A stretch of DNA of 64,000 nt, from assembly GCA_018806915.1 (NCBI GenBank), contig JAGKQI010000062.1, positions 372,001-436,000 of the forward strand. Reading direction: 5' to 3'. This DNA is from Phytophthora colocasiae (Eukaryota > Oomycota > Peronosporomycetes > Peronosporales > Peronosporaceae). Below the pieces are notes generated by a model. That model searched no databases and was not told the DNA's origin. It worked only from the letters and a program-made list of their open reading frames with translations. Position 1 is the first letter of the stretch. Every line of letters begins with the position of its first letter. The translations under genes and the position numbers were made by a program. This document shows, piece by piece, positions 53,020 through 64,000 of the stretch.

Positions 53020-53555
53020 ACTCGAAAGACCTGAAACCACGCCACATACACATCATACCAAAACCACGCCACGTTCGACTACTCCAAACAAACGCTCTAT
53101 CTTTCTCTCACTCTCCGACCACCTACCGCCGCCTACCATCACATGGCAGACGTAACCGCTCGCTCTTACTTTTCGCGTGGACATGCACTCTAGCTAACGT
53201 TTGTTCAGGGAAGGGTGGATGCATTCACGCCACTGCTCTAACCAGATGAACGTATCGTGTTGAATCGTGGCAGATTCTACTTGTGCCAAACAGACAACTA
53301 AAGTTCACACATGTATATGCATTATCGACTCACAGTCATAGAGAAGGACTCGACAGCTCACGAACAAAGTTCGCACGGGTGTGTGGGATCGGGATCAAAC
53401 GGCGCGCATAAGGTCGCATTACCGGGGACTACCGGCGCAGCTGCGCGTCCCAACAGTCTCCATCAATCCGATGGTACTGTCGGCCAACTGCGAGAGGCTT
53501 TGGCTGCAGCGCCTAGGTGCGCCAGAGTGCGCCAGAGTGCGAGGCAAAATGGGTC

Positions 53556-53636
53556 CGACAGCTGTGAGATTTGAACTCACGCGGGTTACCCCAATAGATT
53601 TCTAGTCTATCGCCTTAACCACTCGGCCAAGCTGTC
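53556..53636 (-). tRNA. tRNA-Ser(AGA), unit 2
   Basis: Identical to the unit 1 copy. Confidence 0.95.
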
Positions 53637-53998
53637 GTTAAAATTTAAAACACTTCAAACCCTTCGCCACATTCGCCGTACAATACATGCAATTCGCCAC
53701 TGCCCGTGCCATGACTCTCCTAACGCAACGTGCATACACCTTCCTTCTATACTGCTGCTGCGCGTCTTCCGCTGACACGCAGCCTCCTATTGTGATTGTG
53801 CATGCGATCTGCTTTTCCAAACGGACGGCGTCTAGGCTGATAGTGAGTGATCCGGTGGTTGCACTATGGTGAGAGCTTACCACGTGTCTTCCACAGAGTG
53901 GCAACAGAAACAGCAATAGCAATGGTGGTAGCTCGTACCGTAGCCGCGTTGGTCGCCCGAAAGAGCCTGTATACAGCCAAATGGCAAAGACAAGAAGA

Positions 53999-54069
53999 TA
54001 TCGGAGGAGGATCGAACCCTCGATCTTGAGCGTGTTAAGCTCACGTCCTAACCACTAGACGACACCGAC
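53999..54069 (-). tRNA. tRNA-Val(AAC), unit 3, T stem short by 2
   Basis: 71 nt: two bases missing from the C-run of the T-stem 3' strand; only a TTT follows downstream. Probably not functional as read. Confidence 0.7.
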
Positions 54070-54605
54070 ACTCGAAAGACCTGAAACCACGCCACATACA
54101 CATCATACCAAAACCACGCCACGTTCGACTACTCCAAACAAACGCTCTATCTTTCTCTCACTCTCCGACCACCTACCGCCGCCTACCATCACATGGCAGA
54201 CGTAACCGCTCGCTCTTACTTTTCGCGTGGACATGCACTCTAGCTAACGTTCGTTCAGGGAAGGGTGGATGCATTCACGCCACTGCTCTAACCAGATGAA
54301 CGTATCGTGTTGAATCGTGGCAGATTCTACTTGTGCCAAACAGACAACTAAAGTTCACACATGTATATGCATTATCGACTCACAGTCATAGAGAAGGACT
54401 CGACAGCTCACGAACAAAGTTCGCACGGGTGTGTGGGATCGGGATCAAACGGCGCGCATAAGGTCGCATTACCGGGGACTACCGGCGCAGCTGCGCGTCC
54501 CAACAGTCTCCATCAATCCGATGGTACTGTCGGCCAACTGCGAGAGGCTTTGGCTGCAGCGCCTAGGTGCGCCAGAGTGCGCCAGAGTGCGAGGCAAAAT
54601 GGGTC

Positions 54606-54686
54606 CGACAGCTGTGAGATTTGAACTCACGCGGGTTACCCCAATAGATTTCTAGTCTATCGCCTTAACCACTCGGCCAAGCTGTC
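54606..54686 (-). tRNA. tRNA-Ser(AGA), unit 3
   Basis: Identical to the unit 1 copy. Confidence 0.95.
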
Positions 54687-55050
54687 GTTAAAATTTAAAA
54701 CACTTCAAACCCTTCGCCACATTCGCCGTACAATACATGCAATTCGCCACTGCCCGTGCCATGACTCTCCTAACGCAACGTGCATACACCTTCCTTCTAT
54801 ACTGCTGCTGCGCGTCTTCCGCTGACACGCAGCCTCCTATTGTGATTGTGCATGCGATCTGCTTTTCCAAACGGACGGCGTCTAGGCTGATAGTGAGTGA
54901 TCCGGTGGTTGCACTATGGTGAGAGCTTACCACGTGTCTTCCACAGAGTGGCAACAGAAACAGCAATAGCAATGGTGGTAGCTCGTACCGTAGCCGCGTT
55001 GGTCGCCCGAAAGAGCCTGTATACAGCCAAATGGCAAGGAGACAAGAAGA

Positions 55051-55123
55051 TATCGGAGGAGGGGATCGAACCCTCGATCTTGAGCGTGTTAAGCTCACGT
55101 CCTAACCACTAGACGACACCGAC
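55051..55123 (-). tRNA. tRNA-Val(AAC), unit 4
   Basis: 73 nt, intact body; the downstream T-run is broken (TCTCCTTG instead of a T-run). Confidence 0.87.
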
Positions 55124-55659
55124 ACTCGAAAGACCTGAAACCACGCCACATACACATCATACCAAAACCACGCCACGTTCGACTACTCCAAACAAACGCT
55201 CTATCTTTCTCTCACTCTCCGACCACCTACCGCCGCCTACCATCACATGGCAGACGTAACCGCTCGCTCTTACTTTTCGCGTGGACATGCACTCTAGCTA
55301 ACGTTTGTTCAGGGAAGGGTGGATGCATTCACGCCACTGCTCTAACCAGATGAACGTATCGTGTTGAATCGTGGCAGATTCTACTTGTGCCAAACAGACA
55401 ACTAAAGTTCACACATGTATATGCATTATCGACTCACAGTCATAGAGAAGGACTCGACAGCTCACGAACAAAGTTCGCACGGGTGTGTGGGATCGGGATC
55501 AAACGGCGCGCATAAGGTCGCATTACCGGGGACTACCGGCGCAGCTGCGCGTCCCAACAGTCTCCATCAATCCGATGGTACTGTCGGCCAACTGCGAGAG
55601 GCTTTGGCTGCAGCGCCTAGGTGCGCCAGAGTGCGCCAGAGTGCGAGGCAAAATGGGTC

Positions 55660-55740
55660 CGACAGCTGTGAGATTTGAACTCACGCGGGTTACCCCAATA
55701 GATTTCTAGTCTATCGCCTTAACCACTCGGCCAAGCTGTC
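55660..55740 (-). tRNA. tRNA-Ser(AGA), unit 4
   Basis: Identical to the unit 1 copy. Confidence 0.95.
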
Positions 55741-56103
55741 GTTAAAATTTAAAACACTTCAAACCCTTCGCCACATTCGCCGTACAATACATGCAATTCG
55801 CCACTGCCCGTGCCATGACTCTCCTAACGCAACGTGCATACACCTTCCTTCTATACTGCTGCTGCGCGTCTTCCGCTGACACGCAGCCTCCTATTGTGAT
55901 TGTGCATGCGATCTGCTTTTCCAAACGGACGGCGTCTAGGCTGATAGTGAGTGATCCGGTGGTTGCACTATGGTGAGAGCTTACCACGTGTCTTCCACAG
56001 AGTGGCAACAGAAACAGCAATAGCAATGGTGGTAGCTCGTACCGTAGCCGCGTTGGTCGCCCGAAAGAGCCTGTATACAGCCAAATGGCAAAAGACAAGA
56101 AGA

Positions 56104-56176
56104 TATCGGAGGAGGGGATCGAACCCTCGATCTTGAGCGTGTTAAGCTCACGTCCTAACCACTAGACGACACCGAC
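56104..56176 (-). tRNA. tRNA-Val(AAC), unit 5
   Basis: 73 nt, intact, four-T terminator. Confidence 0.9.
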
Positions 56177-56712
56177 ACTCGAAAGACCTGAAACCACGCC
56201 ACATACACATCATACCAAAACCACGCCACGTTCGACTACTCCAAACAAACGCTCTATCTTTCTCTCACTCTCCGACCACCTACCGCCGCCTACCATCACA
56301 TGGCAGACGTAACCGCTCGCTCTTACTTTTCGCGTGGACATGCACTCTAGCTAACGTTCGTTCAGGGAAGGGTGGATGCATTCACGCCACTGCTCTAACC
56401 AGATGAACGTATCGTGTTGAATCGTGGCAGATTCTACTTGTGCCAAACAGACAACTAAAGTTCACACATGTATATGCATTATCGACTCACAGTCATAGAG
56501 AAGGACTCGACAGCTCACGAACAAAGTTCGCACGGGTGTGTGGGATCGGGATCAAACGGCGCGCATAAGGTCGCATTACCGGGGACTACCGGCGCAGCTG
56601 CGCGTCCCAACAGTCTCCATCAATCCGATGGTACTGTCGGCCAACTGCGAGAGGCTTTGGCTGCAGCGCCTAGGTGCGCCAGAGTGCGCCAGAGTGCGAG
56701 GCAAAATGGGTC

Positions 56713-56793
56713 CGACAGCTGTGAGATTTGAACTCACGCGGGTTACCCCAATAGATTTCTAGTCTATCGCCTTAACCACTCGGCCAAGCTGTC
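56713..56793 (-). tRNA. tRNA-Ser(AGA), unit 5
   Basis: Identical to the unit 1 copy. Confidence 0.95.
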
Positions 56794-57157
56794 GTTAAAA
56801 TTTAAAACACTTCAAACCCTTCGCCACATTCGCCGTACAATACATGCAATTCGCCACTGCCCGTGCCATGACTCTCCTAACGCAACGTGCATACACCTTC
56901 CTTCTATACTGCTGCTGCGCGTCTTCCGCTGACACGCAGCCTCCTATTGTGATTGTGCATGCGATCTGCTTTTCCAAACGGACGGCGTCTAGGCTGATAG
57001 TGAGTGATCCGGTGGTTGCACTATGGTGAGAGCTTACCACGTGTCTTCCACAGAGTGGCAACAGAAACAGCAATAGCAATGGTGGTAGCTCGTACCGTAG
57101 CCGCGTTGGTCGCCCGAAAGAGCCTGTATACAGCCAAATGGCAAAAAGACAAGAAGA

Positions 57158-57230
57158 TATCGGAGGAGGGGATCGAACCCTCGATCTTGAGCGTGTTAAG
57201 CTCACGTCCTAACCACTAGACGACACCGAC
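57158..57230 (-). tRNA. tRNA-Val(AAC), unit 6
   Basis: 73 nt, intact, five-T terminator. Confidence 0.9.
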
Positions 57231-57766
57231 ACTCGAAAGACCTGAAACCACGCCACATACACATCATACCAAAACCACGCCACGTTCGACTACTCCAAAC
57301 AAACGCTCTATCTTTCTCTCACTCTCCGACCACCTACCGCCGCCTACCATCACATGGCAGACGTAACCGCTCGCTCTTACTTTTCGCGTGGACATGCACT
57401 CTAGCTAACGTTCGTTCAGGGAAGGGTGGATGCATTCACGCCACTGCTCTAACCAGATGAACGTATCGTGTTGAATCGTGGCAGATTCTACTTGTGCCAA
57501 ACAGACAACTAAAGTTCACACATGTATATGCATTATCGACTCACAGTCATAGAGAAGGACTCGACAGCTCACGAACAAAGTTCGCACGGGTGTGTGGGAT
57601 CGGGATCAAACGGCGCGCATAAGGTCGCATTACCGGGGACTACCGGCGCAGCTGCGCGTCCCAACAGTCTCCATCAATCCGATGGTACTGTCGGCCAACT
57701 GCGAGAGGCTTTGGCTGCAGCGCCTAGGTGCGCCAGAGTGCGCCAGAGTGCGAGGCAAAATGGGTC

Positions 57767-57847
57767 CGACAGCTGTGAGATTTGAACTCACGCGGGTTAC
57801 CCCAATAGATTTCTAGTCTATCGCCTTAACCACTCGGCCAAGCTGTC
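57767..57847 (-). tRNA. tRNA-Ser(AGA), unit 6
   Basis: Identical to the unit 1 copy. Confidence 0.95.
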
Positions 57848-58210
57848 GTTAAAATTTAAAACACTTCAAACCCTTCGCCACATTCGCCGTACAATACATG
57901 CAATTCGCCACTGCCCGTGCCATGACTCTCCTAACGCAACGTGCATACACCTTCCTTCTATACTGCTGCTGCGCGTCTTCCGCTGACACGCAGCCTCCTA
58001 TTGTGATTGTGCATGCGATCTGCTTTTCCAAACGGACGGCGTCTAGGCTGATAGTGAGTGATCCGGTGGTTGCACTATGGTGAGAGCTTACCACGTGTCT
58101 TCCACAGAGTGGCAACAGAAACAGCAATAGCAATGGTGGTAGCTCGTACCGTAGCCGCGTTGGTCGCCCGAAAGAGCCTGTATACAGCCAAATGGCAAAA
58201 GACAAGAAGA

Positions 58211-58282
58211 TATCGGAGGAGGGATCGAACCCTCGATCTTGAGCGTGTTAAGCTCACGTCCTAACCACTAGACGACACCGAC
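58211..58282 (-). tRNA. tRNA-Val(AAC), unit 7, T stem short by 1
   Basis: 72 nt: one C missing in the T-stem 3' strand; four-T terminator. Confidence 0.75.
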
Positions 58283-58816
58283 ACTCGAAAGACCTGAAAC
58301 CACGCCACATACACATCATACCAAAACCACGCCACGTTCGACTACTCCAAACAAACGCTCTATCTTTCTCTCACTCTCCGACCACCTACCGCCGCCTACC
58401 ATCACATGGCAGACGTAACCGCTCGCTCTTACTTTTCGCGTGGACATGCACTCTAGCTAACGTTCGTTCAGGGAAGGGTGGATGCATTCACGCCACTGCT
58501 CTAACCAGATGAACGTATCGTGTTGAATCGTGGCAGATTCTACTTGTGCCAAACAGACAACTAAAGTTCACACATGTATATGCATTATCGACTCACAGTC
58601 ATAGAGAAGGACTCGACAGCTCACGAACAAAGTTCGCACGGGTGTGTGGGATCGGGATCAAACGGCGCGCATAAGGTCGCATTACCGGGGACTACCGGCG
58701 CAGCTGCGCGTCCCAACAGTCTCCATCAATCCGATGGTACTGTCGGCCAACTGCGAGGCTTTGGCTGCAGCGCCTAGGTGCGCCAGAGTGCGCCAGAGTG
58801 CGAGGCAAAATGGGTC

Positions 58817-58897
58817 CGACAGCTGTGAGATTTGAACTCACGCGGGTTACCCCAATAGATTTCTAGTCTATCGCCTTAACCACTCGGCCAAGCTGTC
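58817..58897 (-). tRNA. tRNA-Ser(AGA), unit 7
   Basis: Identical to the unit 1 copy. The flank lacks one AG pair in GCGAGAGGC near 58757. Confidence 0.95.
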
Positions 58898-59260
58898 GTT
58901 AAAATTTAAAACACTTCAAACCCTTCGCCACATTCGCCGTACAATACATGCAATTCGCCACTGCCCGTGCCATGACTCTCCTAACGCAACGTGCATACAC
59001 CTTCCTTCTATACTGCTGCTGCGCGTCTTCCGCTGACACGCAGCCTCCTATTGTGATTGTGCATGCGATCTGCTTTTCCAAACGGACGGCGTCTAGGCTG
59101 ATAGTGAGTGATCCGGTGGTTGCACTATGGTGAGAGCTTACCACGTGTCTTCCACAGAGTGGCAACAGAAACAGCAATAGCAATGGTGGTAGCTCGTACC
59201 GTAGCCGCGTTGGTCGCCCGAAAGAGCCTGTATACAGCCAAATGGCAAAAGACAAGAAGA

Positions 59261-59333
59261 TATCGGAGGAGGGGATCGAACCCTCGATCTTGAGCGTGTT
59301 AAGCTCACGTCCTAACCACTAGACGACACCGAC
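59261..59333 (-). tRNA. tRNA-Val(AAC), unit 8
   Basis: 73 nt, intact, four-T terminator. Confidence 0.9.
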
Positions 59334-59869
59334 ACTCGAAAGACCTGAAACCACGCCACATACACATCATACCAAAACCACGCCACGTTCGACTACTCCA
59401 AACAAACGCTCTATCTTTCTCTCACTCTCCGACCACCTACCGCCGCCTACCATCACATGGCAGACGTAACCGCTCGCTCTTACTTTTCGCGTGGACATGC
59501 ACTCTAGCTAACGTTCGTTCAGGGAAGGGTGGATGCATTCACGCCACTGCTCTAACCAGATGAACGTATCGTGTTGAATCGTGGCAGATTCTACTTGTGC
59601 CAAACAGACAACTAAAGTTCACACATGTATATGCATTATCGACTCACAGTCATAGAGAAGGACTCGACAGCTCACGAACAAAGTTCGCACGGGTGTGTGG
59701 GATCGGGATCAAACGGCGCGCATAAGGTCGCATTACCGGGGACTACCGGCGCAGCTGCGCGTCCCAACAGTCTCCATCAATCCGATGGTACTGTCGGCCA
59801 ACTGCGAGAGGCTTTGGCTGCAGCGCCTAGGTGCGCCAGAGTGCGCCAGAGTGCGAGGCAAAATGGGTC

Positions 59870-59950
59870 CGACAGCTGTGAGATTTGAACTCACGCGGGT
59901 TACCCCAATAGATTTCTAGTCTATCGCCTTAACCACTCGGCCAAGCTGTC
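59870..59950 (-). tRNA. tRNA-Ser(AGA), unit 8
   Basis: Identical to the unit 1 copy. Confidence 0.95.
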
Positions 59951-60313
59951 GTTAAAATTTAAAACACTTCAAACCCTTCGCCACATTCGCCGTACAATAC
60001 ATGCAATTCGCCACTGCCCGTGCCATGACTCTCCTAACGCAACGTGCATACACCTTCCTTCTATACTGCTGCTGCGCGTCTTCCGCTGACACGCAGCCTC
60101 CTATTGTGATTGTGCATGCGATCTGCTTTTCCAAACGGACGGCGTCTAGGCTGATAGTGAGTGATCCGGTGGTTGCACTATGGTGAGAGCTTACCACGTG
60201 TCTTCCACAGAGTGGCAACAGAAACAGCAATAGCAATGGTGGTAGCTCGTACCGTAGCCGCGTTGGTCGCCCGAAAGAGCCTGTATACAGCCAAATGGCA
60301 AAAGACAAGAAGA

Positions 60314-60385
60314 TATCGGAGGAGGGATCGAACCCTCGATCTTGAGCGTGTTAAGCTCACGTCCTAACCACTAGACGACACCGAC
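60314..60385 (-). tRNA. tRNA-Val(AAC), unit 9, T stem short by 1
   Basis: 72 nt: one C missing as in unit 7; four-T terminator. Confidence 0.75.
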
Positions 60386-60921
60386 ACTCGAAAGACCTGA
60401 AACCACGCCACATACACATCATACCAAAACCACGCCACGTTCGACTACTCCAAACAAACGCTCTATCTTTCTCTCACTCTCCGACCACCTACCGCCGCCT
60501 ACCATCACATGGCAGACGTAACCGCTCGCTCTTACTTTTCGCGTGGACATGCACTCTAGCTAACGTTCGTTCAGGGAAGGGTGGATGCATTCACGCCACT
60601 GCTCTAACCAGATGAACGTATCGTGTTGAATCGTGGCAGATTCTACTTGTGCCAAACAGACAACTAAAGTTCACACATGTATATGCATTATCGACTCACA
60701 GTCATAGAGAAGGACTCGACAGCTCACGAACAAAGTTCGCACGGGTGTGTGGGATCGGGATCAAACGGCGCGCATAAGGTCGCATTACCGGGGACTACCG
60801 GCGCAGCTGCGCGTCCCAACAGTCTCCATCAATCCGATGGTACTGTCGGCCAACTGCGAGAGGCTTTGGCTGCAGCGCCTAGGTGCGCCAGAGTGCGCCA
60901 GAGTGCGAGGCAAAATGGGTC

Positions 60922-61002
60922 CGACAGCTGTGAGATTTGAACTCACGCGGGTTACCCCAATAGATTTCTAGTCTATCGCCTTAACCACTCGGCCAAGCTG
61001 TC
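60922..61002 (-). tRNA. tRNA-Ser(AGA), unit 9
   Basis: Identical to the unit 1 copy. Confidence 0.95.
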
Positions 61003-61365
61003 GTTAAAATTTAAAACACTTCAAACCCTTCGCCACATTCGCCGTACAATACATGCAATTCGCCACTGCCCGTGCCATGACTCTCCTAACGCAACGTGCA
61101 TACACCTTCCTTCTATACTGCTGCTGCGCGTCTTCCGCTGACACGCAGCCTCCTATTGTGATTGTGCATGCGATCTGCTTTTCCAAACGGACGGCGTCTA
61201 GGCTGATAGTGAGTGATCCGGTGGTTGCACTATGGTGAGAGCTTACCACGTGTCTTCCACAGAGTGGCAACAGAAACAGCAATAGCAATGGTGGTAGCTC
61301 GTACCGTAGCCGCGTTGGTCGCCCGAAAGAGCCTGTATACAGCCAAATGGCAAAAGACAAGAAGA

Positions 61366-61436
61366 TATCGGAGGAGGATCGAACCCTCGATCTTGAGCGT
61401 GTTAAGCTCACGTCCTAACCACTAGACGACACCGAC
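61366..61436 (-). tRNA. tRNA-Val(AAC), unit 10, T stem short by 2
   Basis: 71 nt: two bases missing as in unit 3; four-T terminator. Confidence 0.7.
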
Positions 61437-61972
61437 ACTCGAAAGACCTGAAACCACGCCACATACACATCATACCAAAACCACGCCACGTTCGACTACT
61501 CCAAACAAACGCTCTATCTTTCTCTCACTCTCCGACCACCTACCGCCGCCTACCATCACATGGCAGACGTAACCGCTCGCTCTTACTTTTCGCGTGGACA
61601 TGCACTCTAGCTAACGTTCGTTCAGGGAAGGGTGGATGCATTCACGCCACTGCTCTAACCAGATGAACGTATCGTGTTGAATCGTGGCAGATTCTACTTG
61701 TGCCAAACAGACAACTAAAGTTCACACATGTATATGCATTATCGACTCACAGTCATAGAGAAGGACTCGACAGCTCACGAACAAAGTTCGCACGGGTGTG
61801 TGGGATCGGGATCAAACGGCGCGCATAAGGTCGCATTACCGGGGACTACCGGCGCAGCTGCGCGTCCCAACAGTCTCCATCAATCCGATGGTACTGTCGG
61901 CCAACTGCGAGAGGCTTTGGCTGCAGCGCCTAGGTGCGCCAGAGTGCGCCAGAGTGCGAGGCAAAATGGGTC

Positions 61973-62053
61973 CGACAGCTGTGAGATTTGAACTCACGCG
62001 GGTTACCCCAATAGATTTCTAGTCTATCGCCTTAACCACTCGGCCAAGCTGTC
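61973..62053 (-). tRNA. tRNA-Ser(AGA), unit 10
   Basis: Identical to the unit 1 copy. Confidence 0.95.
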
Positions 62054-62417
62054 GTTAAAATTTAAAACACTTCAAACCCTTCGCCACATTCGCCGTACAA
62101 TACATGCAATTCGCCACTGCCCGTGCCATGACTCTCCTAACGCAACGTGCATACACCTTCCTTCTATACTGCTGCTGCGCGTCTTCCGCTGACACGCAGC
62201 CTCCTATTGTGATTGTGCATGCGATCTGCTTTTCCAAACGGACGGCGTCTAGGCTGATAGTGAGTGATCCGGTGGTTGCACTATGGTGAGAGCTTACCAC
62301 GTGTCTTCCACAGAGTGGCAACAGAAACAGCAATAGCAATGGTGGTAGCTCGTACCGTAGCCGCGTTGGTCGCCCGAAAGAGCCTGTATACAGCCAAATG
62401 GCAAAAAGACAAGAAGA

Positions 62418-62489
62418 TATCGGAGGAGGGGATCGAACCTCGATCTTGAGCGTGTTAAGCTCACGTCCTAACCACTAGACGACACCGAC
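62418..62489 (-). tRNA. tRNA-Val(AAC), unit 11, T stem 5' strand short by 1
   Basis: 72 nt: the GGG of the T-stem 5' strand has lost one G, a lesion different from the other copies; five-T terminator. Confidence 0.72.
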
Positions 62490-63025
62490 ACTCGAAAGAC
62501 CTGAAACCACGCCACATACACATCATACCAAAACCACGCCACGTTCGACTACTCCAAACAAACGCTCTATCTTTCTCTCACTCTCCGACCACCTACCGCC
62601 GCCTACCATCACATGGCAGACGTAACCGCTCGCTCTTACTTTTCGCGTGGACATGCACTCTAGCTAACGTTCGTTCAGGGAAGGGTGGATGCATTCACGC
62701 CACTGCTCTAACCAGATGAACGTATCGTGTTGAATCGTGGCAGATTCTACTTGTGCCAAACAGACAACTAAAGTTCACACATGTATATGCATTATCGACT
62801 CACAGTCATAGAGAAGGACTCGACAGCTCACGAACAAAGTTCGCACGGGTGTGTGGGATCGGGATCAAACGGCGCGCATAAGGTCGCATTACCGGGGACT
62901 ACCGGCGCAGCTGCGCGTCCCAACAGTCTCCATCAATCCGATGGTACTGTCGGCCAACTGCGAGAGGCTTTGGCTGCAGCGCCTAGGTGCGCCAGAGTGC
63001 GCCAGAGTGCGAGGCAAAATGGGTC

Positions 63026-63106
63026 CGACAGCTGTGAGATTTGAACTCACGCGGGTTACCCCAATAGATTTCTAGTCTATCGCCTTAACCACTCGGCCAA
63101 GCTGTC
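63026..63106 (-). tRNA. tRNA-Ser(AGA), unit 11
   Basis: Identical to the unit 1 copy; last one fully in view. Confidence 0.95.
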
Positions 63107-63468
63107 GTTAAAATTTAAAACACTTCAAACCCTTCGCCACATTCGCCGTACAATACATGCAATTCGCCACTGCCCGTGCCATGACTCTCCTAACGCAACG
63201 TGCATACACCTTCCTTCTATACTGCTGCTGCGCGTCTTCCGCTGACACGCAGCCTCCTATTGTGATTGTGCATGCGATCTGCTTTTCCAAACGGACGGCG
63301 TCTAGGCTGATAGTGAGTGATCCGGTGGTTGCACTATGGTGAGAGCTTACCACGTGTCTTCCACAGAGTGGCAACAGAAACAGCAATAGCAATGGTGGTA
63401 GCTCGTACCGTAGCCGCGTTGGTCGCCCGAAAGAGCCTGTATACAGCCAAATGGCAAAGACAAGAAGA

Positions 63469-63539
63469 TATCGGAGGAGGATCGAACCCTCGATCTTGAG
63501 CGTGTTAAGCTCACGTCCTAACCACTAGACGACACCGAC
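63469..63539 (-). tRNA. tRNA-Val(AAC), unit 12, T stem short by 2
   Basis: 71 nt: same lesion and TTT terminator as unit 3. Confidence 0.7.
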
Positions 63540-64000
63540 ACTCGAAAGACCTGAAACCACGCCACATACACATCATACCAAAACCACGCCACGTTCGACT
63601 ACTCCAAACAAACGCTCTATCTTTCTCTCACTCTCCGACCACCTACCGCCGCCTACCATCACATGGCAGACGTAACCGCTCGCTCTTACTTTTCGCGTGG
63701 ACATGCACTCTAGCTAACGTTCGTTCAGGGAAGGGTGGATGCATTCACGCCACTGCTCTAACCAGATGAACGTATCGTGTTGAATCGTGGCAGATTCTAC
63801 TTGTGCCAAACAGACAACTAAAGTTCACACATGTATATGCATTATCGACTCACAGTCATAGAGAAGGACTCGACAGCTCACGAACAAAGTTCGCACGGGT
63901 GTGTGGGATCGGGATCAAACGGCGCGCATAAGGTCGCATTACCGGGGACTACCGGCGCAGCTGCGCGTCCCAACAGTCTCCATCAATCCGATGGTACTGT

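Larger units (their letters stand above)
51622..64000 (-). repeat. Tandem array, ~1,050-1,054-bp unit, with tRNA-Val and tRNA-Ser
   Basis: Successive tRNA-Ser starts are 1054, 1050, 1054, 1053, 1054, 1050, 1053, 1052, 1051 and 1053 bp apart. Units differ by a handful of bases, mostly homopolymer lengths. The first unit is incomplete: it lacks the tRNA-Ser and flank and begins CTTCGCCACATAC, fused to unrelated sequence. The array runs past the window end. Within a unit, on the minus strand, tRNA-Ser comes first and tRNA-Val about 534 bp later, with 364 bp to the next tRNA-Ser. Confidence 0.97.

Noticed and set aside
52231..63499. Repeated 60-136-codon open frames in every array unit (both strands)
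   Set aside because: They overlap the tRNA genes and each other, change length with single-base indels and show no protein features; they recur only because the unit recurs.
51622..64000. CRISPR or rDNA array
   Set aside because: The unit is ~1.05 kb with tRNA genes, not 20-40 bp repeats with spacers, and no rRNA sequence was recognised.

Overview
The window reads as nuclear DNA of a plant-pathogenic oomycete, most likely a Phytophthora-like species. The evidence is a Crinkler-type effector gene, short 56-86 bp introns, an oomycete-type initiator (GCTCATTCTTCATTTGTC) ahead of one gene, a flagellar assembly gene, and a typical oomycete mix of mobile elements (Ty3/gypsy chromovirus, Ty1/copia, LINE, PIF/Harbinger, MULE, Tc1/mariner, pogo-like, piggyBac). 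The species cannot be fixed from the sequence alone.

Layout. 1-2.9 kb: tail of a frameshifted gypsy element that abuts a truncated APC-type transporter. 2.9-5.9 kb: that transporter pseudogene, also cut by a 1,148-bp Tc1/mariner-like element at a TA. 6.2-8.4 kb: an intact paralogous transporter. 8.5-11.4 kb: an SK-like potassium channel and a cyclin, both with introns. 11.6-27.6 kb: a three-gene tandem cluster of secreted alpha/beta-hydrolases on the minus strand. The middle gene is split by a 10.4-kb insertion (8-bp target duplication, hAT-like ends) that holds a MULE transposase remnant and a nearly intact young copia element. 27.8-31 kb: an intact transporter and a broken one. 31-34.1 kb: a DNAAF11/LRRC6-like axonemal dynein assembly factor and a Crinkler-type protein. 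34.5-37.7 kb: a full-length LINE with an 11-bp target duplication. 37.9-50.7 kb: decayed DNA transposons, including two TTAA-flanked piggyBac elements. 51.6-64 kb: a tandem array with a ~1.05-kb unit, each unit carrying a tRNA-Val(AAC) and a tRNA-Ser(AGA) gene on the minus strand (12 and 11 copies in view), running off the window edge.

Notable points. (i) The first piggyBac sits in the TTAA of the D-loop of a tRNA-Ser relic that matches the downstream array, so a diverged array unit once lay 6-10 kb outside the present array. (ii) The same piggyBac carries an internal inversion of about 1.26 kb that puts its catalytic part on the opposite strand. (iii) The copia start codon lies inside a primer-binding site that matches the anticodon arm of initiator tRNA-Met. 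(iv) The tRNA-Val copies differ mainly in T-stem length and in the RNA polymerase III terminator T-run. Several breaks fall in homopolymers, so some could be base-calling errors rather than decay.

Host gene roles (amino acid transport, secreted hydrolysis, K+ flux, cell cycle or transcription, flagellum assembly, effector) are unrelated to one another, and I see no operon-like unit.
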